Shown here one piece after another: positions 1-9,829 of a stretch of DNA of 64,000 nucleotides (position 1 is the first letter of the stretch; each line of letters opens with the position of its first letter). This DNA comes from Aquabacter sediminis (lineage in GTDB: Bacteria > Pseudomonadota > Alphaproteobacteria > Rhizobiales > Xanthobacteraceae): the NCBI RefSeq assembly GCF_028863665.1, contig NZ_JARBFX010000005.1:310001-374000 (forward strand), written 5' to 3'. The notes beneath the pieces are model-generated. The model was not told the origin of the DNA, did not search any database, and saw only the letters and a program-made list of their open reading frames with translations. The position numbers and the translations under genes are program-made.

Positions 1-18
1 GAGCTGCTTGAAGTCCAT
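1..18 (-). CDS. Possible start of a LysR-type regulator (partial, runs off left edge)
   Basis: Reading leftwards from position 18 the minus strand gives ATG followed by codons for MDFKQL, preceded by a purine-rich CCAGGG. MDFKQL is a very common opening of LysR-type regulators, in which it leads into helix 1 of the winged HTH. Only six codons are in the window, so the assignment rests on this motif plus the divergent arrangement with the SDR gene at 279, which is typical of LysR genes. It could be any protein starting this way. Confidence 0.4.
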
Positions 19-278
19 CCCTGGTCCGCTTTTCTGTTGCTTGGCTCTATTGCTTGGCCGCCCCTTGTGGCGCGGGCGGCGGCGCCAAATCCGGAATAAC
101 AGTTAGCACGCGGGCGAGTGCGGACACAGCGCGCCTCATCTGACAGTGTTCGCGTCCGCAGACGCCCATCTCGTCTCACCGCCAATCAAAGGGCGCACGT
201 CTTCCCAAGGGCCATGCTCGCGGCAGGAGGCGCGTGCCGCCGCACGGCCATCCAAGGCCGGCGTCAGGGAGGACACAA
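19..278. promoter_or_regulatory. Divergent intergenic region with a 9-bp direct repeat
   Basis: This 260-base stretch separates the left-edge minus-strand start from the SDR start at 279. It holds two copies of TTGCTTGGC at 37-45 and 50-58, a 13-base period that puts both copies on nearly the same helix face close to the LysR-like start. A good Shine-Dalgarno (AGGGAGGA) precedes the SDR ATG. No gene could be supported here, and short open frames have no family resemblance. A role for the repeat in LysR or RNA-polymerase binding is inference. Confidence 0.35.
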
Positions 279-1019
279 ATGCCTGAAGACAAGACGGAAA
301 CAGCGCTTCTCACCGGTGCCGCCGGCGGCTTCGGCCGGGCCATCGCCCGCGCCTTGATCGCCTCGGGACGCAAGGTGGTGCTGGTGGATCGCAACAAGGA
401 GGCTCTCGTGGCCTTCGCGGCGGAACTGGGCGCCAATGCCTTGCCCGTGGTCCTCGACATTTCCGACTATCCGGCGGTCGACCGCCTGCTTGACCAGGTG
501 CCCGCAGCCTTCGGCACGGTCGACATCCTCATCAACAATGCCGGCCACGACATTGGCGGGCGCATGCCCTTCGTGGAGGGCTCGGCCGACGACTGGACGG
601 GGATCATCCAGACCAATCTCATCGGCACCATGCGGGTGACGCGCGCGGTACTGCCGCCCATGGTGAAGCGCGATCGCGGCCATGTGGTGAATGTCTCGTC
701 CATCAATGCGGTGCGCCTGGTGCCGGACATGACCGCCTATTCCACCTCCAAGGCGGGCGTGCGCATGTTCACGGAGACCTTGCGGGGCGAACTGACGGAG
801 AGCGCCGTGCGCGTGACCGAGATCCTGCCGGGCCTTGCCCGCACCGGCATCATCCGCACGCGCTACCGGGGGGACGAGGAGAAGGAAAAGGCCTATTTCG
901 ACCAGTTCAAGATGGCGCTCGACCCGGAAGACGTGGCCCGCACCATCCTCTTTGCCCTCGACCAGCCGCCTCACGTCCAGATCGCCGAGATCGTGGTTCT
1001 GCCGGTGAACCGCTACTGA
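279..1019 (+). CDS. SDR-family NAD(P)-dependent oxidoreductase
   Basis: A classical short-chain dehydrogenase of 246 aa. It has the cofactor motif TGAAGGFG near residue 10, NNAG around residue 85, and the catalytic Ser141, Tyr154 and Lys158 (YSTSK). The ATG at 279 was chosen over an in-frame ATG at 234 because AGGGAGGA lies just upstream. The family reduces or oxidises alcohols, ketones or sugars in the cytoplasm; the substrate cannot be read from sequence. It is convergent with mntR and divergent from the LysR-like start at the left edge, so it is probably controlled by that regulator. Confidence 0.85.
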   Translation: MPEDKTETALLTGAAGGFGRAIARALIASGRKVVLVDRNKEALVAFAAELGANALPVVLDISDYPAVDRLLDQVPAAFGTVDILINNAGHDIGGRMPFVEGSADDWTGIIQTNLIGTMRVTRAVLPPMVKRDRGHVVNVSSINAVRLVPDMTAYSTSKAGVRMFTETLRGELTESAVRVTEILPGLARTGIIRTRYRGDEEKEKAYFDQFKMALDPEDVARTILFALDQPPHVQIAEIVVLPVNRY

Positions 1020-1031
1020 TCGCCTCGGCCC

Positions 1032-1550
1032 TCACGCTTTGCGGGCATCCAGGAAGCGGCGGAAGGCCTCCAGCGTGGTTTCGGAGACATAGTGCTCCAT
1101 GCCTTCGGCATCGGTCTCGGCGGCCTCTGCGGGCACGCCGATGGCCACCAGAAGGTCCACCACGAGGCGGTGGCGGGCACGGACCCGCTCCGCCATGGCG
1201 GCACCCGCCCCGGTCAGGAAGACGCCGCGATAGGGGCGGGAGGTGACGAGCCCCTCCCGCTTCAAGCGCGCCAGAGCCTTGGTGGCCGTGGGGTGCGTGA
1301 CGCCCAGGCGACGGGCGATGTCGGTGACACGCGCTTCCCCATGCTCGGCGATGAGGTCGCCAATGAGCTCCGTATAGTCTTCGAGGATTTCCGCCGAGCG
1401 GGCCGTGCGGGCGCGGTCGAACCGGCAGGTGTCGTCGGTGCGGTTGTCGTCGGTGCGGTTGTCGTCCGCCCGGCTTTTCTCCGGCGCCCCTTCCGGCAGC
1501 GTGCTCTTCTGCGGCTCGCCCGTGACCGGCAATTTCGCGGTTCGCGCCAC
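1032..1550 (-). CDS. mntR: Manganese-responsive transcriptional regulator MntR (DtxR family)
   Basis: A 172-aa DtxR/MntR-type repressor. After a polar 40-residue N-terminal stretch comes the winged HTH (ILEDYTELIGDL, then a recognition helix around TKALARL), then the metal-binding dimerisation helices with the GMEHYVS motif typical of MntR. No SH3-like C-terminal domain follows, as expected for MntR. The GTG at 1550 is preferred because GAGAGG lies seven bases upstream; an upstream GTG at 1610 has no such site. Divergent mntH and the palindrome at 1740-1757 support Mn-dependent repression of uptake. Confidence 0.85.
   Translation of the reverse strand: MARTAKLPVTGEPQKSTLPEGAPEKSRADDNRTDDNRTDDTCRFDRARTARSAEILEDYTELIGDLIAEHGEARVTDIARRLGVTHPTATKALARLKREGLVTSRPYRGVFLTGAGAAMAERVRARHRLVVDLLVAIGVPAEAAETDAEGMEHYVSETTLEAFRRFLDARKA
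1431..1466. repeat. 15-bp tandem repeat inside mntR
   Basis: The unit gtcgtcggtgcggtt is repeated at 1431-1445 and 1446-1460, with a partial third copy to 1466. On the minus strand it encodes DDNRT repeated in the N-terminal region of MntR, before the HTH. The period is a multiple of three, so copy-number change would keep the frame. This part of the protein is outside the conserved fold and is probably disordered. Confidence 0.7.
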
Positions 1551-1627
1551 TCCGTTTCCTCTCCGGGCCGTCCGAGCCGGGAGGCCCAGGACGGAATGAA
1601 ATTTGCGCACACTATGAAGCCGTGGCT

Positions 1628-1643
1628 ACGGATTGCAATCCGT
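1628..1643. promoter_or_regulatory. 16-bp perfect palindrome upstream of mntR
   Basis: ACGGATTG followed directly by CAATCCGT is a perfect 16-base palindrome in the mntR/mntH gap, about 80 bases upstream of the mntR start. It differs from the MntR-like box nearer mntH. It may be an operator for a second regulator or a promoter-proximal site for mntR; no function is established by sequence alone. Confidence 0.4.
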
Positions 1644-1739
1644 GCCGTACGTGGTCGCTTTTGAAAGCCTGCTAGCCCCTTACACGTCGTGCCCATCGCC
1701 CCTTGGCCTTTCGTCGCAGCAGGAAGGCTCTTGCAATAG

Positions 1740-1757
1740 ATGTAGCCGAGGCTACAT
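1740..1757. promoter_or_regulatory. Candidate MntR operator upstream of mntH
   Basis: ATGTAGCC-GA-GGCTACAT is a perfect 18-base inverted repeat ending 33 bases before the mntH ATG. Its core TAGC-N4-GCTA has the same half-site spacing as the E. coli MntR box. With mntR transcribed divergently next door, the simplest reading is the Mn-MntR binding site that shuts off mntH. Confidence 0.75.
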
Positions 1758-1790
1758 TTATTGGTGCCAGCAACAAGACGCCTCCATGCC

Positions 1791-3102
<1,312 letters not shown>

Positions 3103-3104
<2 letters not shown>

Positions 3105-3135
3105 AAAAGAAGGCCGGTGCGCGAGGGCACCGGCC
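3103..3135 (-). terminator. Rho-independent terminator for the rhmD operon
   Basis: The stem ggccggtgc (3112-3120) pairs with gcaccggcc (3127-3135) around a six-base loop. On the minus strand the stem is followed by TTCTTTTTTAT (3110 down to 3100). It lies about 55 bases past the rhmD stop and overlaps the end of mntH on the other strand, so it ends the leftward rhm transcript. Confidence 0.75.
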
Positions 3136-3188
3136 AGCGGGAGGAAGCGGACGAGGAGAGGGCGCGCGGTGTCCTCCCCTCCAAGCGT

Positions 3189-4376
3189 TCAGTTCGACGG
3201 AAAAGGCCGGTGGAGCTGCACCTCGGGATTGAGGGAGACGCCGAAGCCCGGCTTGTCCAGGGCGGAGGCCTTCAGGCGGCCGTTCACGGGCACCGGCTCG
3301 TCCAGCAGTAGCGGGTGGAAGGCGGGGCGCACCTCGTCCGCATTGGGCGCGCTCATGATGATTTCCGTGAACGGGCTGTTATGGCGCGTGATCACGAAAT
3401 GATAGCTGTAGGGGCCCGAGCCATGGGGCACCATGAGCTTGCCATGGGCGTCCGCGAGCGCCGAGATCTTGATCAGCTCGGTGATGCCGCCGCACCAGTT
3501 CACGTCGGGCTGGATGATGTCGCAGCAATTCATCTCCAGCAGCATGCGGAAGCCCCAGCGGGTGGCCTCATGCTCGCCGGTGGTCACCAGCATGCCGGTG
3601 GGCGCCTGGCGCTTCAGTTCGGCATAGCCCCAATAGTCGTCGGGGGAGAGGCACTCTTCGATCCATTTCAGGCCGAATTCCTGCGCCTTGTGGGCGAGGC
3701 GGATCGAATAGTTGAGATCGAGCGCCATCCAGCAATCATACATCAGCCAGAAGTCGTCGCCGACCTTGCTGCGCATGTCCGCCAGAAGCTCGATATTCTT
3801 CTTCAGGCCCTCGTCGCCCTCGGCCGGGCCGTGGAGCAAGGGCAGCTTGCCGCCGATGAAGCCCATCTTCTTGGCCAGATCCGGCCGCGCGCCGGTGGCA
3901 TAGAAGGACAGCTCGTCCCGCACCGGGCCGCCCAGCATGGCATGCACGGGTTCGCCGCGGATCTTGCCGAGCAGGTCCCACAAGGCGATGTCGACGCCGG
4001 AAATGGTGTTCACCACCACCCCCTTGCGGCCATAGAACTGGGTGCCGAAATACATCTGGTCCCAGATCTTCTCTATTTCGGTCACCTGTCGCCCGATCAG
4101 GAAGCGGGAGAGGTGCTTCTCCACGATGAAGGCGCCGATCTCGCCCGCCGTGGTCACGCCGACGCCCACTGTGCCGTCGGAGGCTTCCACTTCCACCACC
4201 AGCGTGCCCAGCACGTTGATGCCGAACGAGCGGCGGCTCTGCCGGTATTCCTCATAGCGCGCCATGGGGGTGGCGATGTGGTCGTCGATCCAGTGATAGC
4301 CCTGGGTGTCGTGATAGTCGGCGCCGCCGCCGCGCACGGTGTAGGCGCGGACCGCCTTGATGGTCGGCATGGCCAT
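3189..4376 (-). CDS. rhmD: L-rhamnonate dehydratase
   Basis: A 395-aa enolase-superfamily enzyme that dehydrates L-rhamnonate to 2-keto-3-deoxy-L-rhamnonate. Distinctive RhmD stretches are present throughout, such as [53 protein letters not shown] and the C-terminal [12 protein letters not shown]. The acidic metal ligands (MYDCW, WIEECL, TTGEH) are visible. The start has AAGGAG eight bases upstream. It is the last gene of a leftward operon with an MFS transporter, an SDR and an FAH-family hydrolase, which match the later steps of the same pathway. Confidence 0.92.
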   Translation of the reverse strand: MAMPTIKAVRAYTVRGGGADYHDTQGYHWIDDHIATPMARYEEYRQSRRSFGINVLGTLVVEVEASDGTVGVGVTTAGEIGAFIVEKHLSRFLIGRQVTEIEKIWDQMYFGTQFYGRKGVVVNTISGVDIALWDLLGKIRGEPVHAMLGGPVRDELSFYATGARPDLAKKMGFIGGKLPLLHGPAEGDEGLKKNIELLADMRSKVGDDFWLMYDCWMALDLNYSIRLAHKAQEFGLKWIEECLSPDDYWGYAELKRQAPTGMLVTTGEHEATRWGFRMLLEMNCCDIIQPDVNWCGGITELIKISALADAHGKLMVPHGSGPYSYHFVITRHNSPFTEIIMSAPNADEVRPAFHPLLLDEPVPVNGRLKASALDKPGFGVSLNPEVQLHRPFPSN

Positions 4377-4392
4377 GGTCTTGTCTCCTTAT

Positions 4393-4415
4393 CGCCCCGC
4401 GCACCGCGCGGGGCG
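4393..4415 (-). other. Intercistronic GC-rich hairpin (MFS-rhmD gap)
   Basis: A perfect 10-bp stem, CGCCCCGCGC (4393-4402) with GCGCGGGGCG (4406-4415), closes on a three-base loop between the MFS gene and rhmD. No T tract follows, so it is unlikely to terminate fully. It may act in mRNA processing or uneven expression within the operon. Confidence 0.5.
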
Positions 4416-4441
4416 TCTGGTTTTCCAAAAGCGGGCAGGGT

Positions 4442-5764
4442 TCAGGCGCGCTTGGCCTTGGACGAAACGGGCATGGAGGTGGCCCGGCCGATGGCCAGGA
4501 TGAGAACCGCACCCAGCAAGGTGGTGCCGGCCAGCAGGTAAAGACCAGCAGCCTGCGAGGCGAAGGCGGCCTCCGCCCAGGTCTTCACATTGGGCGCCAC
4601 GAAGCCGCCCAGCGCGCCCAGCGAGTTGATGAGGGCGATGCCTCCCGCTGCGGCCACGCCGCCGAGATAATCGGTGGGGAAGGTCCAGAAGATCGGCTGC
4701 ACGGCGATGAAGCCCGCCGCCGCAAAGCACAGGGCGATCAGCGCCAAAGCCGGGGAGGTGGTGGCCACCGAGGCGGCAATGCCAAGGCCGGAGACGGCAA
4801 GGATGCCCGCCGCATAGCCGCGACGGTTGCCGGAGGCATCCGACATGCGCGGCAGCACATAGGCGGCAACGAGCGCACAGACCCACGGAATGGCCGAGAC
4901 GAAGCCCACCTGCAGGCCCACCTTGGTGCCGAGCAGGTTCGCCACCTGCGTCGGCAGGTAGAAGACGACGCCATAGACGCTCATCTGGATGAGGAAATAG
5001 ATGAGCGCGAAGTGCAGCACCTTCATGTTGCGCATCGCCGCCAGCAGATGGGCGGGACCATGGGCGGTCTTGTGGCTCTCTTCGGCGGCAATGGCGCGTC
5101 CGAGCTCATCCTTCTGCGCCTGCGTGAGCCACTTGGCGTCGGCCGGCTTGTTGTCCAGGTAGAAATAGGCCCACACGCCGACGACCACCGCCAGCAGGCC
5201 CTCCACCATGAACATCCACTGCCAGCCATGCAGGCCGCCGAGGCCATGCCAGTCCAGGAGCAGGCCGGAGAGCGGCGAGCCGAAGATGAAGGCGAGCGGG
5301 GCGCCGAAATAGAACAGGCCCATGGCGCGGCCGCGCGCGAAGGAGGGGAACCAATAGGTCAGGTAAAGGATGACGCCCGGGAAGAAGCCCGCTTCGGCGG
5401 CGCCCAGCAGGACGCGCAGCACGTAGAAGGTGAATTCATTGTGCGCGAACATCATGGCGGCGGAGATCAGGCCCCAGGTGACCATGATGCGCGCCATCCA
5501 GATCTTGGCGCCAACGCGATGCATGATGATGTTCGAGGGCACCTCGAACAGGGCATAGCTCAGGAAGAAGATGGAGGCGCCGAGCGCGAAGGCGGCGTCG
5601 GAAATTCCAGTATCCGCCTGGAACGCCTTCTTGGCGAAGCCCACATTGGCCCGGTCCAGGAAGGCGAGCACATACATGAGCAGCAGGAACGGCAGGAGCC
5701 GCTTGGTGACCTTGGAAATCGTCGCCTGAAGCGACGGGGACGGGGCAGGCATCAGCCTCTCCAT
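4442..5764 (-). CDS. MFS transporter, ACS family (probable L-rhamnonate uptake)
   Basis: A 440-aa major facilitator of the anion:cation symporter type with 12 hydrophobic segments. The opening segments carry the ACS signature (MYVLAFLDRANVGFAKKAF and EVPSNIIMHRVGAK) and the central loop is charged. ACS members import sugar acids and aromatic acids; E. coli RhmT does this for rhamnonate. The position between rhmD and the KDR dehydrogenase makes L-rhamnonate the likely cargo (inference). The ATG at 5764 is preferred, with GGAGG upstream; ATGs at 5797 and 5752 are alternatives. Confidence 0.82.
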   Translation of the reverse strand: MERLMPAPSPSLQATISKVTKRLLPFLLLMYVLAFLDRANVGFAKKAFQADTGISDAAFALGASIFFLSYALFEVPSNIIMHRVGAKIWMARIMVTWGLISAAMMFAHNEFTFYVLRVLLGAAEAGFFPGVILYLTYWFPSFARGRAMGLFYFGAPLAFIFGSPLSGLLLDWHGLGGLHGWQWMFMVEGLLAVVVGVWAYFYLDNKPADAKWLTQAQKDELGRAIAAEESHKTAHGPAHLLAAMRNMKVLHFALIYFLIQMSVYGVVFYLPTQVANLLGTKVGLQVGFVSAIPWVCALVAAYVLPRMSDASGNRRGYAAGILAVSGLGIAASVATTSPALALIALCFAAAGFIAVQPIFWTFPTDYLGGVAAAGGIALINSLGALGGFVAPNVKTWAEAAFASQAAGLYLLAGTTLLGAVLILAIGRATSMPVSSKAKRA

Positions 5765-5818
5765 GTGGAACGTTGCCTCCGACCGTCTCGGGGTCATTCC
5801 CGGACGATTCTGTTCTTG

Positions 5819-5843
5819 GCGCGCCCGGTCTTGCCGGGCGCGC
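5819..5843 (-). other. Intercistronic GC-rich hairpin (SDR-MFS gap)
   Basis: GCGCGCCCGG (5819-5828) pairs perfectly with CCGGGCGCGC (5834-5843) around the loop tcttg, between the stop of the SDR gene and the MFS start. There is no T run on the minus strand. It is the same architecture as the hairpin at 4393-4415. Confidence 0.5.
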
Positions 5844-5889
5844 GGGAGACGGCGGCCTCATGCCGCCAGGATCTGTAGGAGATGAGCGG

Positions 5890-6642
5890 TCAGTAGACCG
5901 CCCGGCCGCCGGAAATGTCGAACACCGCGCCGGTGGAAAAGGCGCATTCGGCCGAGGAGAGCCAGGCGATGAGGGCTGCTGCCTCGTCCACTTCCAGGAA
6001 GCGGCCCATGGGGATCTTCGACAGCATGAAGTCGATATGCTCCTGCTTCATCTGGTTGAAGATCTCGGTGCGCGCGGCGGCGGGGGTGATGCAGTTCACC
6101 AGAATGTTCGCCTGCGCCAGTTCCTTGCCCAGAGACTTGGTAAGGCCGATGAGGCCCGCCTTGGACGCGGAATAATGGGAGGCGTTGGGATTGCCTTCCT
6201 TGCCGGCGATAGAGGCGACATTGACGATGCGCCCCCAGCCATTGGCGATGAGGTGCGGCACCACCACCTTGCAGGTGATGAAGGGGCCGACGAGGTTCAC
6301 GTCGATCACGCGACGCCACACATCGGTCTCCAGCTCCCAGAGCTTGGCATTGCCGCCGGTGATGCCGGCGTTGTTGACGAGGATGTCGATCTTGCCATGG
6401 CTGGCGAGGACGCCCTGCGTGGCGGCGACGACGGAAGCTTCGTCGGTGAGTTCCACGGTCTGGGTGCTCACCGTTCCGAGCTTGGAGAGCTCGGCGGCCG
6501 CATCCGCGAGGCGGGCGGCGTCGATGTCCCACAGGCTCACCTGCGCGCCCGAGGCGAGCATGCGCTGGGCGGTGGCATAGCCGATGCCGCGGGCGCCGCC
6601 AGTGATGATGGCGACGCGGCCCTGAAGGTCGATCTTGGTCAT
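5890..6642 (-). CDS. SDR: probable 2-keto-3-deoxy-L-rhamnonate 4-dehydrogenase
   Basis: A 250-aa classical SDR with TGGARGIG at residue 15, NNAG, a catalytic Ser in VASIAG, and YSASK. In the non-phosphorylating L-rhamnose route (Sphingomonas LRA5) an SDR oxidises 2-keto-3-deoxy-L-rhamnonate to the 2,4-diketo acid. The neighbours here supply the dehydratase before it and the hydrolase after it, which supports this assignment (inference from context). The frame is open well upstream, but the ATG at 6642 has AGGGAGCAGGA before it and lies 14 bases from the upstream hydrolase stop. Confidence 0.82.
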   Translation of the reverse strand: MTKIDLQGRVAIITGGARGIGYATAQRMLASGAQVSLWDIDAARLADAAAELSKLGTVSTQTVELTDEASVVAATQGVLASHGKIDILVNNAGITGGNAKLWELETDVWRRVIDVNLVGPFITCKVVVPHLIANGWGRIVNVASIAGKEGNPNASHYSASKAGLIGLTKSLGKELAQANILVNCITPAAARTEIFNQMKQEHIDFMLSKIPMGRFLEVDEAAALIAWLSSAECAFSTGAVFDISGGRAVY

Positions 6643-6656
6643 GATTTCCTGCTCCC

Positions 6657-7499
6657 TCAGGCCTGGACGGTCGTCTGGCGTTGCTCGCCCAAGCCGGCAA
6701 TGCCGAGCCGCATGGTCTGGCCGGCCTTCAGATAGACGGGCGGCTTCTGGCCGAGGCCGACGCCGGGCGGCGTGCCGGTGGAGATGATGTCGCCGGGCTG
6801 GAGGCTCATGAACTGGCTGATATAGCTCACCACATGGGCGACGCCGAAGATCATGGTGCGGGTGGAGCCGTCCTGGTAGCGGTGGCCGTCCACTTCCAGC
6901 CACATGTGCAGGTCCTGCGGGTCCTTCACCTCGTCGGCGGTGACCAGCCAGGGGCCGATGGGCGCGAAGGTGTCGCAGCTCTTGCCCTTGGTCCACTGGC
7001 CGCCGCGCTCGATCTGGTAAGCGCGCTCGGAGACGTCGTTGATCACGCAATAGCCGGCCACATGGGCGAGGGCGTCCGCCTCGCTCACATACTTGGCGAT
7101 CTTGCCGATGACGATGCCCAGTTCCACTTCCCAATCGGTCTTCTGCGAGCCGCGAGGGATCTCCACATCGTCATTGGGGCCGACGATGGAGCTGGTGGCC
7201 TTCATGAAGAGCACCGGCTCTTCGGGCACCGGCAGGCCGCTCTCGGCGGCATGGTCGGAATAGTTGAGCCCGACACAGATGAGCTTGCCCACCTGTCCCA
7301 CGCAGGCGCCGAGGCGCGGCGTGCCCTCCACCAGGGGCAAGGTGGCGGTGTCCACGGCCTTGAGGCGCTCCAGGCTTTCGGGGAGCAGCGCGGCACCGGC
7401 GATGTCCGGCACGAGGGCGGAGAGGTCGCGCAGGCGGCCGTCGGTGTCCATGAGACCAGGGCGCTCCTGCCCCGCCGCGCCATAGCGAACGAGCTTCAT
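6657..7499 (-). CDS. FAH-family hydrolase: probable 2,4-diketo-3-deoxy-L-rhamnonate hydrolase
   Basis: A 280-aa fumarylacetoacetate hydrolase-family enzyme. It has ICVGLNYSDHAAE (metal and active-site loop), the metal-binding ExE in DWEVELGIVIG, and the conserved STGTPPGVG near the C terminus. In the LRA pathway this enzyme cleaves the diketo acid into pyruvate and L-lactate. It is the first gene of the leftward operon, divergent from a LysR gene. The same family acts on fuconate and ureidoglycolate derivatives; the rhmD neighbour favours rhamnonate. The lldD gene a little further along would consume the lactate. Confidence 0.85.
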   Translation of the reverse strand: MKLVRYGAAGQERPGLMDTDGRLRDLSALVPDIAGAALLPESLERLKAVDTATLPLVEGTPRLGACVGQVGKLICVGLNYSDHAAESGLPVPEEPVLFMKATSSIVGPNDDVEIPRGSQKTDWEVELGIVIGKIAKYVSEADALAHVAGYCVINDVSERAYQIERGGQWTKGKSCDTFAPIGPWLVTADEVKDPQDLHMWLEVDGHRYQDGSTRTMIFGVAHVVSYISQFMSLQPGDIISTGTPPGVGLGQKPPVYLKAGQTMRLGIAGLGEQRQTTVQA

Positions 7500-7585
7500 T
7501 CTAGTCCTCCCATGCGGTTGGCCGTTGCTTCGGTCACGGCCGGACCGGTTCGAGCCATTTCGCGCGGGACGCTAGCCGACTGATC

Positions 7586-7637
7586 GATAACGCGATAATG
7601 AGAAGTTCTGTTCGATCCATTCCATCTGGTTATCGCG
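7586..7637. promoter_or_regulatory. Candidate LysR operator in the divergent rhm/lysR gap
   Basis: GATAA occurs at 7586-7590 and 7594-7598, and CGCGATAA (7591-7598) has its reverse complement TTATCGCG at 7630-7637, right against the lysR ATG. AT-rich ATAA/TTAT half-sites are usual for LysR proteins. They lie between the two divergent starts at 7499 and 7638, so one protein could regulate both genes. Confidence 0.45.
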
Positions 7638-8648
7638 ATGCGCGACCTCGGCCCGCCCGCCCTTCTCTCGCGCCTGCGCTTCAAGCAGCTGCGTCTCGTG
7701 GATGTGCTGGGGCGCACGGGCAATTTGCGCCGCGCGGCGGCCGAGCTGAACATGACCCAGCCGGCCGCCACCAAGATCCTTCAGGACCTGGAGGAGATGC
7801 TGGGCGTGCGCCTGTTCGAACGCACGCCGCGCGCCATGCTGGCCACGGAGATCGGCGCCCATGTGGTGGACTATGCCCGCCGCGCGCTCACCGACGGGGA
7901 GCGCTTCGCCAGTGGCCTCGCCAATCTGAAGCGCGGCGGCTATGGCGCGCTGGCGCTCGGGGCGATCATGGCCACCGCCTCGGACCTCCTGCCGCGTGCC
8001 ATCGCCGAGCTGAAGCGCCAGCGCCCGCTCATGACCATCCAGGTGCTGGCCACCACATCGGACCAGCTGATCGCCGCCCTCGATCGCGGCGAACTGGACC
8101 TCGTCATCGGCCGCATCCCCTCGGTGCGGGATCGGGCGAAGTTCGACTTCGAGCCCTTGTCAAAGGAGGAGTTGTGGGCGTTCGCGGCCACCTCGCACCC
8201 GCTGGCCGGGCGCGCGCATCTGGACCTGGCCGACATGGGCGACATGCCCTGGGTGCTCCAGCCGGCGCCGAGCCCCATGCGTCTCCTCATCGACACCGCC
8301 TTCGCGGCGGCCGGCCTGCGGACGCTGGACAATCTGGTGGAGACCTCCTCCATCTTCGCCACCCTCAATCTGGTGCGGCACGCGGGCATGATTTCCATGC
8401 TGCCGAAGACGATCGTGGCGCAGGAGGTGGCGAGTGGCGGCTTCGTGCGGCTGCCGCTGGAGGTGGAGGGGCGCCTGGACCCCTATGGCATCGTCACGCC
8501 GAAGGGCGTGGCGATGACGCCGAACGCCAGCGAATTCCTGACCATTCTCAAGGCGCTGGTGGCGCAGGATGCGGGCGAGGCGGCGGCGCGCCCGCGCCCC
8601 GCCCGAAAGGCCCGCGCAGGCCGGCTGCCGAAGGGCGCGCCGGCCTGA
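7638..8648 (+). CDS. LysR-type transcriptional regulator of the rhamnonate cluster
   Basis: 336 aa. An N-terminal winged HTH (VDVLGRTGNLRRAAAELNMTQPAATKILQDLEEMLG) is followed by a periplasmic-binding-like effector domain. The C-terminal 20 residues are Arg/Ala/Pro-rich and outside the family fold. It is divergent from the rhm operon and convergent with lldD, so it probably senses a pathway intermediate and activates the rhm genes (inference). No strong ribosome site precedes the ATG, which overlaps the TTATCGCGAT half-site, suggesting tight autoregulation. Confidence 0.85.
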   Translation: MRDLGPPALLSRLRFKQLRLVDVLGRTGNLRRAAAELNMTQPAATKILQDLEEMLGVRLFERTPRAMLATEIGAHVVDYARRALTDGERFASGLANLKRGGYGALALGAIMATASDLLPRAIAELKRQRPLMTIQVLATTSDQLIAALDRGELDLVIGRIPSVRDRAKFDFEPLSKEELWAFAATSHPLAGRAHLDLADMGDMPWVLQPAPSPMRLLIDTAFAAAGLRTLDNLVETSSIFATLNLVRHAGMISMLPKTIVAQEVASGGFVRLPLEVEGRLDPYGIVTPKGVAMTPNASEFLTILKALVAQDAGEAAARPRPARKARAGRLPKGAPA

Positions 8649-8656
8649 AGGTGGAA

Positions 8657-9829
8657 TCAGGCCGCCGTGGCGATCTGGGCGAGCGGCGTCTCCACGTCCC
8701 GCACCAGGCTCTCGCGGGAGATGCCGGCCAGCGTCTTCGCGCCGGTGAGGGTCATGGCCACCCGCATCTCCTTGGCGATGAGGTCGAGGACATTCCCCAC
8801 GCCCTGGCCGCCCGCCGCGGCGAGCGCATAGACGAAGGCCCGGCCCAGCAGCACGCCGTCCGCCCCCTGGGCCACCATGCGCACCACGTCGAGGCCGTTG
8901 CGGATGCCGGAATCCGCCAGTAGCGTGAGCTTGCCCTTCACCTTGTCCGCGATGGCGGGCATCGCCCGGGCCGAGGAGAGCACGCCGTCGAGCTGCCGGC
9001 CGCCATGGTTGGAGACCACGATGCCATCGGCGCCGAAACGCACTGCGTCTTCCGCGTCTTCCGGGTCCAGGATGCCCTTGATCACCATGGGTCCCTTCCA
9101 GAATTCGCGGATCCATTCCAGATCGCGCCAGCCGATGGCGGGGTCGAAATTCGCCCCCAGCCAGCCCACATAATCTTCCAGCGTGGTCTTGTGCCCGCGA
9201 TAGGCCGAGACATTGCCAAGGTCATGCGGTCGGCCCATCAGCCCCACATCGAACGCCCAAGCCGGGTGGGTGATGGCCTGCAAGATCCGGCGAATGCCGG
9301 CATTGGGGCCGGACATGCCGGAATGGGCATCGCGATAGCGCGCGCCGGGCACCGGCATGTCCACGGTGAAGACCAGTGTGCGGATGCCCGCCGCCCAGGC
9401 CCGCTCCAGTGCATTCTTCATGAAGCCCCGGTCTTTCAGGACATAGAGCTGGAACCACATGGGCCGCGCCAGCTGGCTCTGCACCTCCTCGATGGGGCAC
9501 ACGGAGACCGTGGACAAGGTGAATTGCACGCCCCGGCTGAAGGCTGCTTTTGCCGCCTGCACCTCGCCCCTGCGGGCGAACATGCCGGTGAGCCCGACGG
9601 GGGCCAAAGCCAGGGGCATGGACAGGTGTTCGCCGAACAGGTTGGCCGAAAGGTCAACCTCGCCCACGCTCTTTAGCACCCGCTGGCGCAGGGCCAGCAG
9701 GGACAGGTCCGAGACGTTGCGCCCCAGCGTATATTCCGCATAGGCGCCGCCATCGATGTAGTGGAACAGGAAGGGCGGCAGGCGGCGGCGGGCGGCTTCG
9801 CGATAATCCGCGGAGGAGGAGATGATCAC
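8657..9829 (-). CDS. lldD: L-lactate dehydrogenase (FMN, quinone-linked)
   Basis: A 390-aa alpha-hydroxyacid dehydrogenase, closely collinear with E. coli Lld[58 protein letters not shown], the catalytic [10 protein letters not shown] and the FMN-phosphate site [13 protein letters not shown]. It oxidises L-lactate to pyruvate and passes electrons to the quinone pool at the membrane. The start is GTG at 9829; its GTGA overlaps the stop of lldR, so the two genes are translationally coupled. A much longer upstream frame runs through lldR antiparallel codons and was rejected. Confidence 0.95.
   Translation of the reverse strand: MIISSSADYREAARRRLPPFLFHYIDGGAYAEYTLGRNVSDLSLLALRQRVLKSVGEVDLSANLFGEHLSMPLALAPVGLTGMFARRGEVQAAKAAFSRGVQFTLSTVSVCPIEEVQSQLARPMWFQLYVLKDRGFMKNALERAWAAGIRTLVFTVDMPVPGARYRDAHSGMSGPNAGIRRILQAITHPAWAFDVGLMGRPHDLGNVSAYRGHKTTLEDYVGWLGANFDPAIGWRDLEWIREFWKGPMVIKGILDPEDAEDAVRFGADGIVVSNHGGRQLDGVLSSARAMPAIADKVKGKLTLLADSGIRNGLDVVRMVAQGADGVLLGRAFVYALAAAGGQGVGNVLDLIAKEMRVAMTLTGAKTLAGISRESLVRDVETPLAQIATAA

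Noticed and set aside
1-99. Plus-strand open frame from the left edge to a TAA at 97-99
   Set aside because: Only 32 codons, no family pattern, and it conflicts with the minus-strand LysR-like start.
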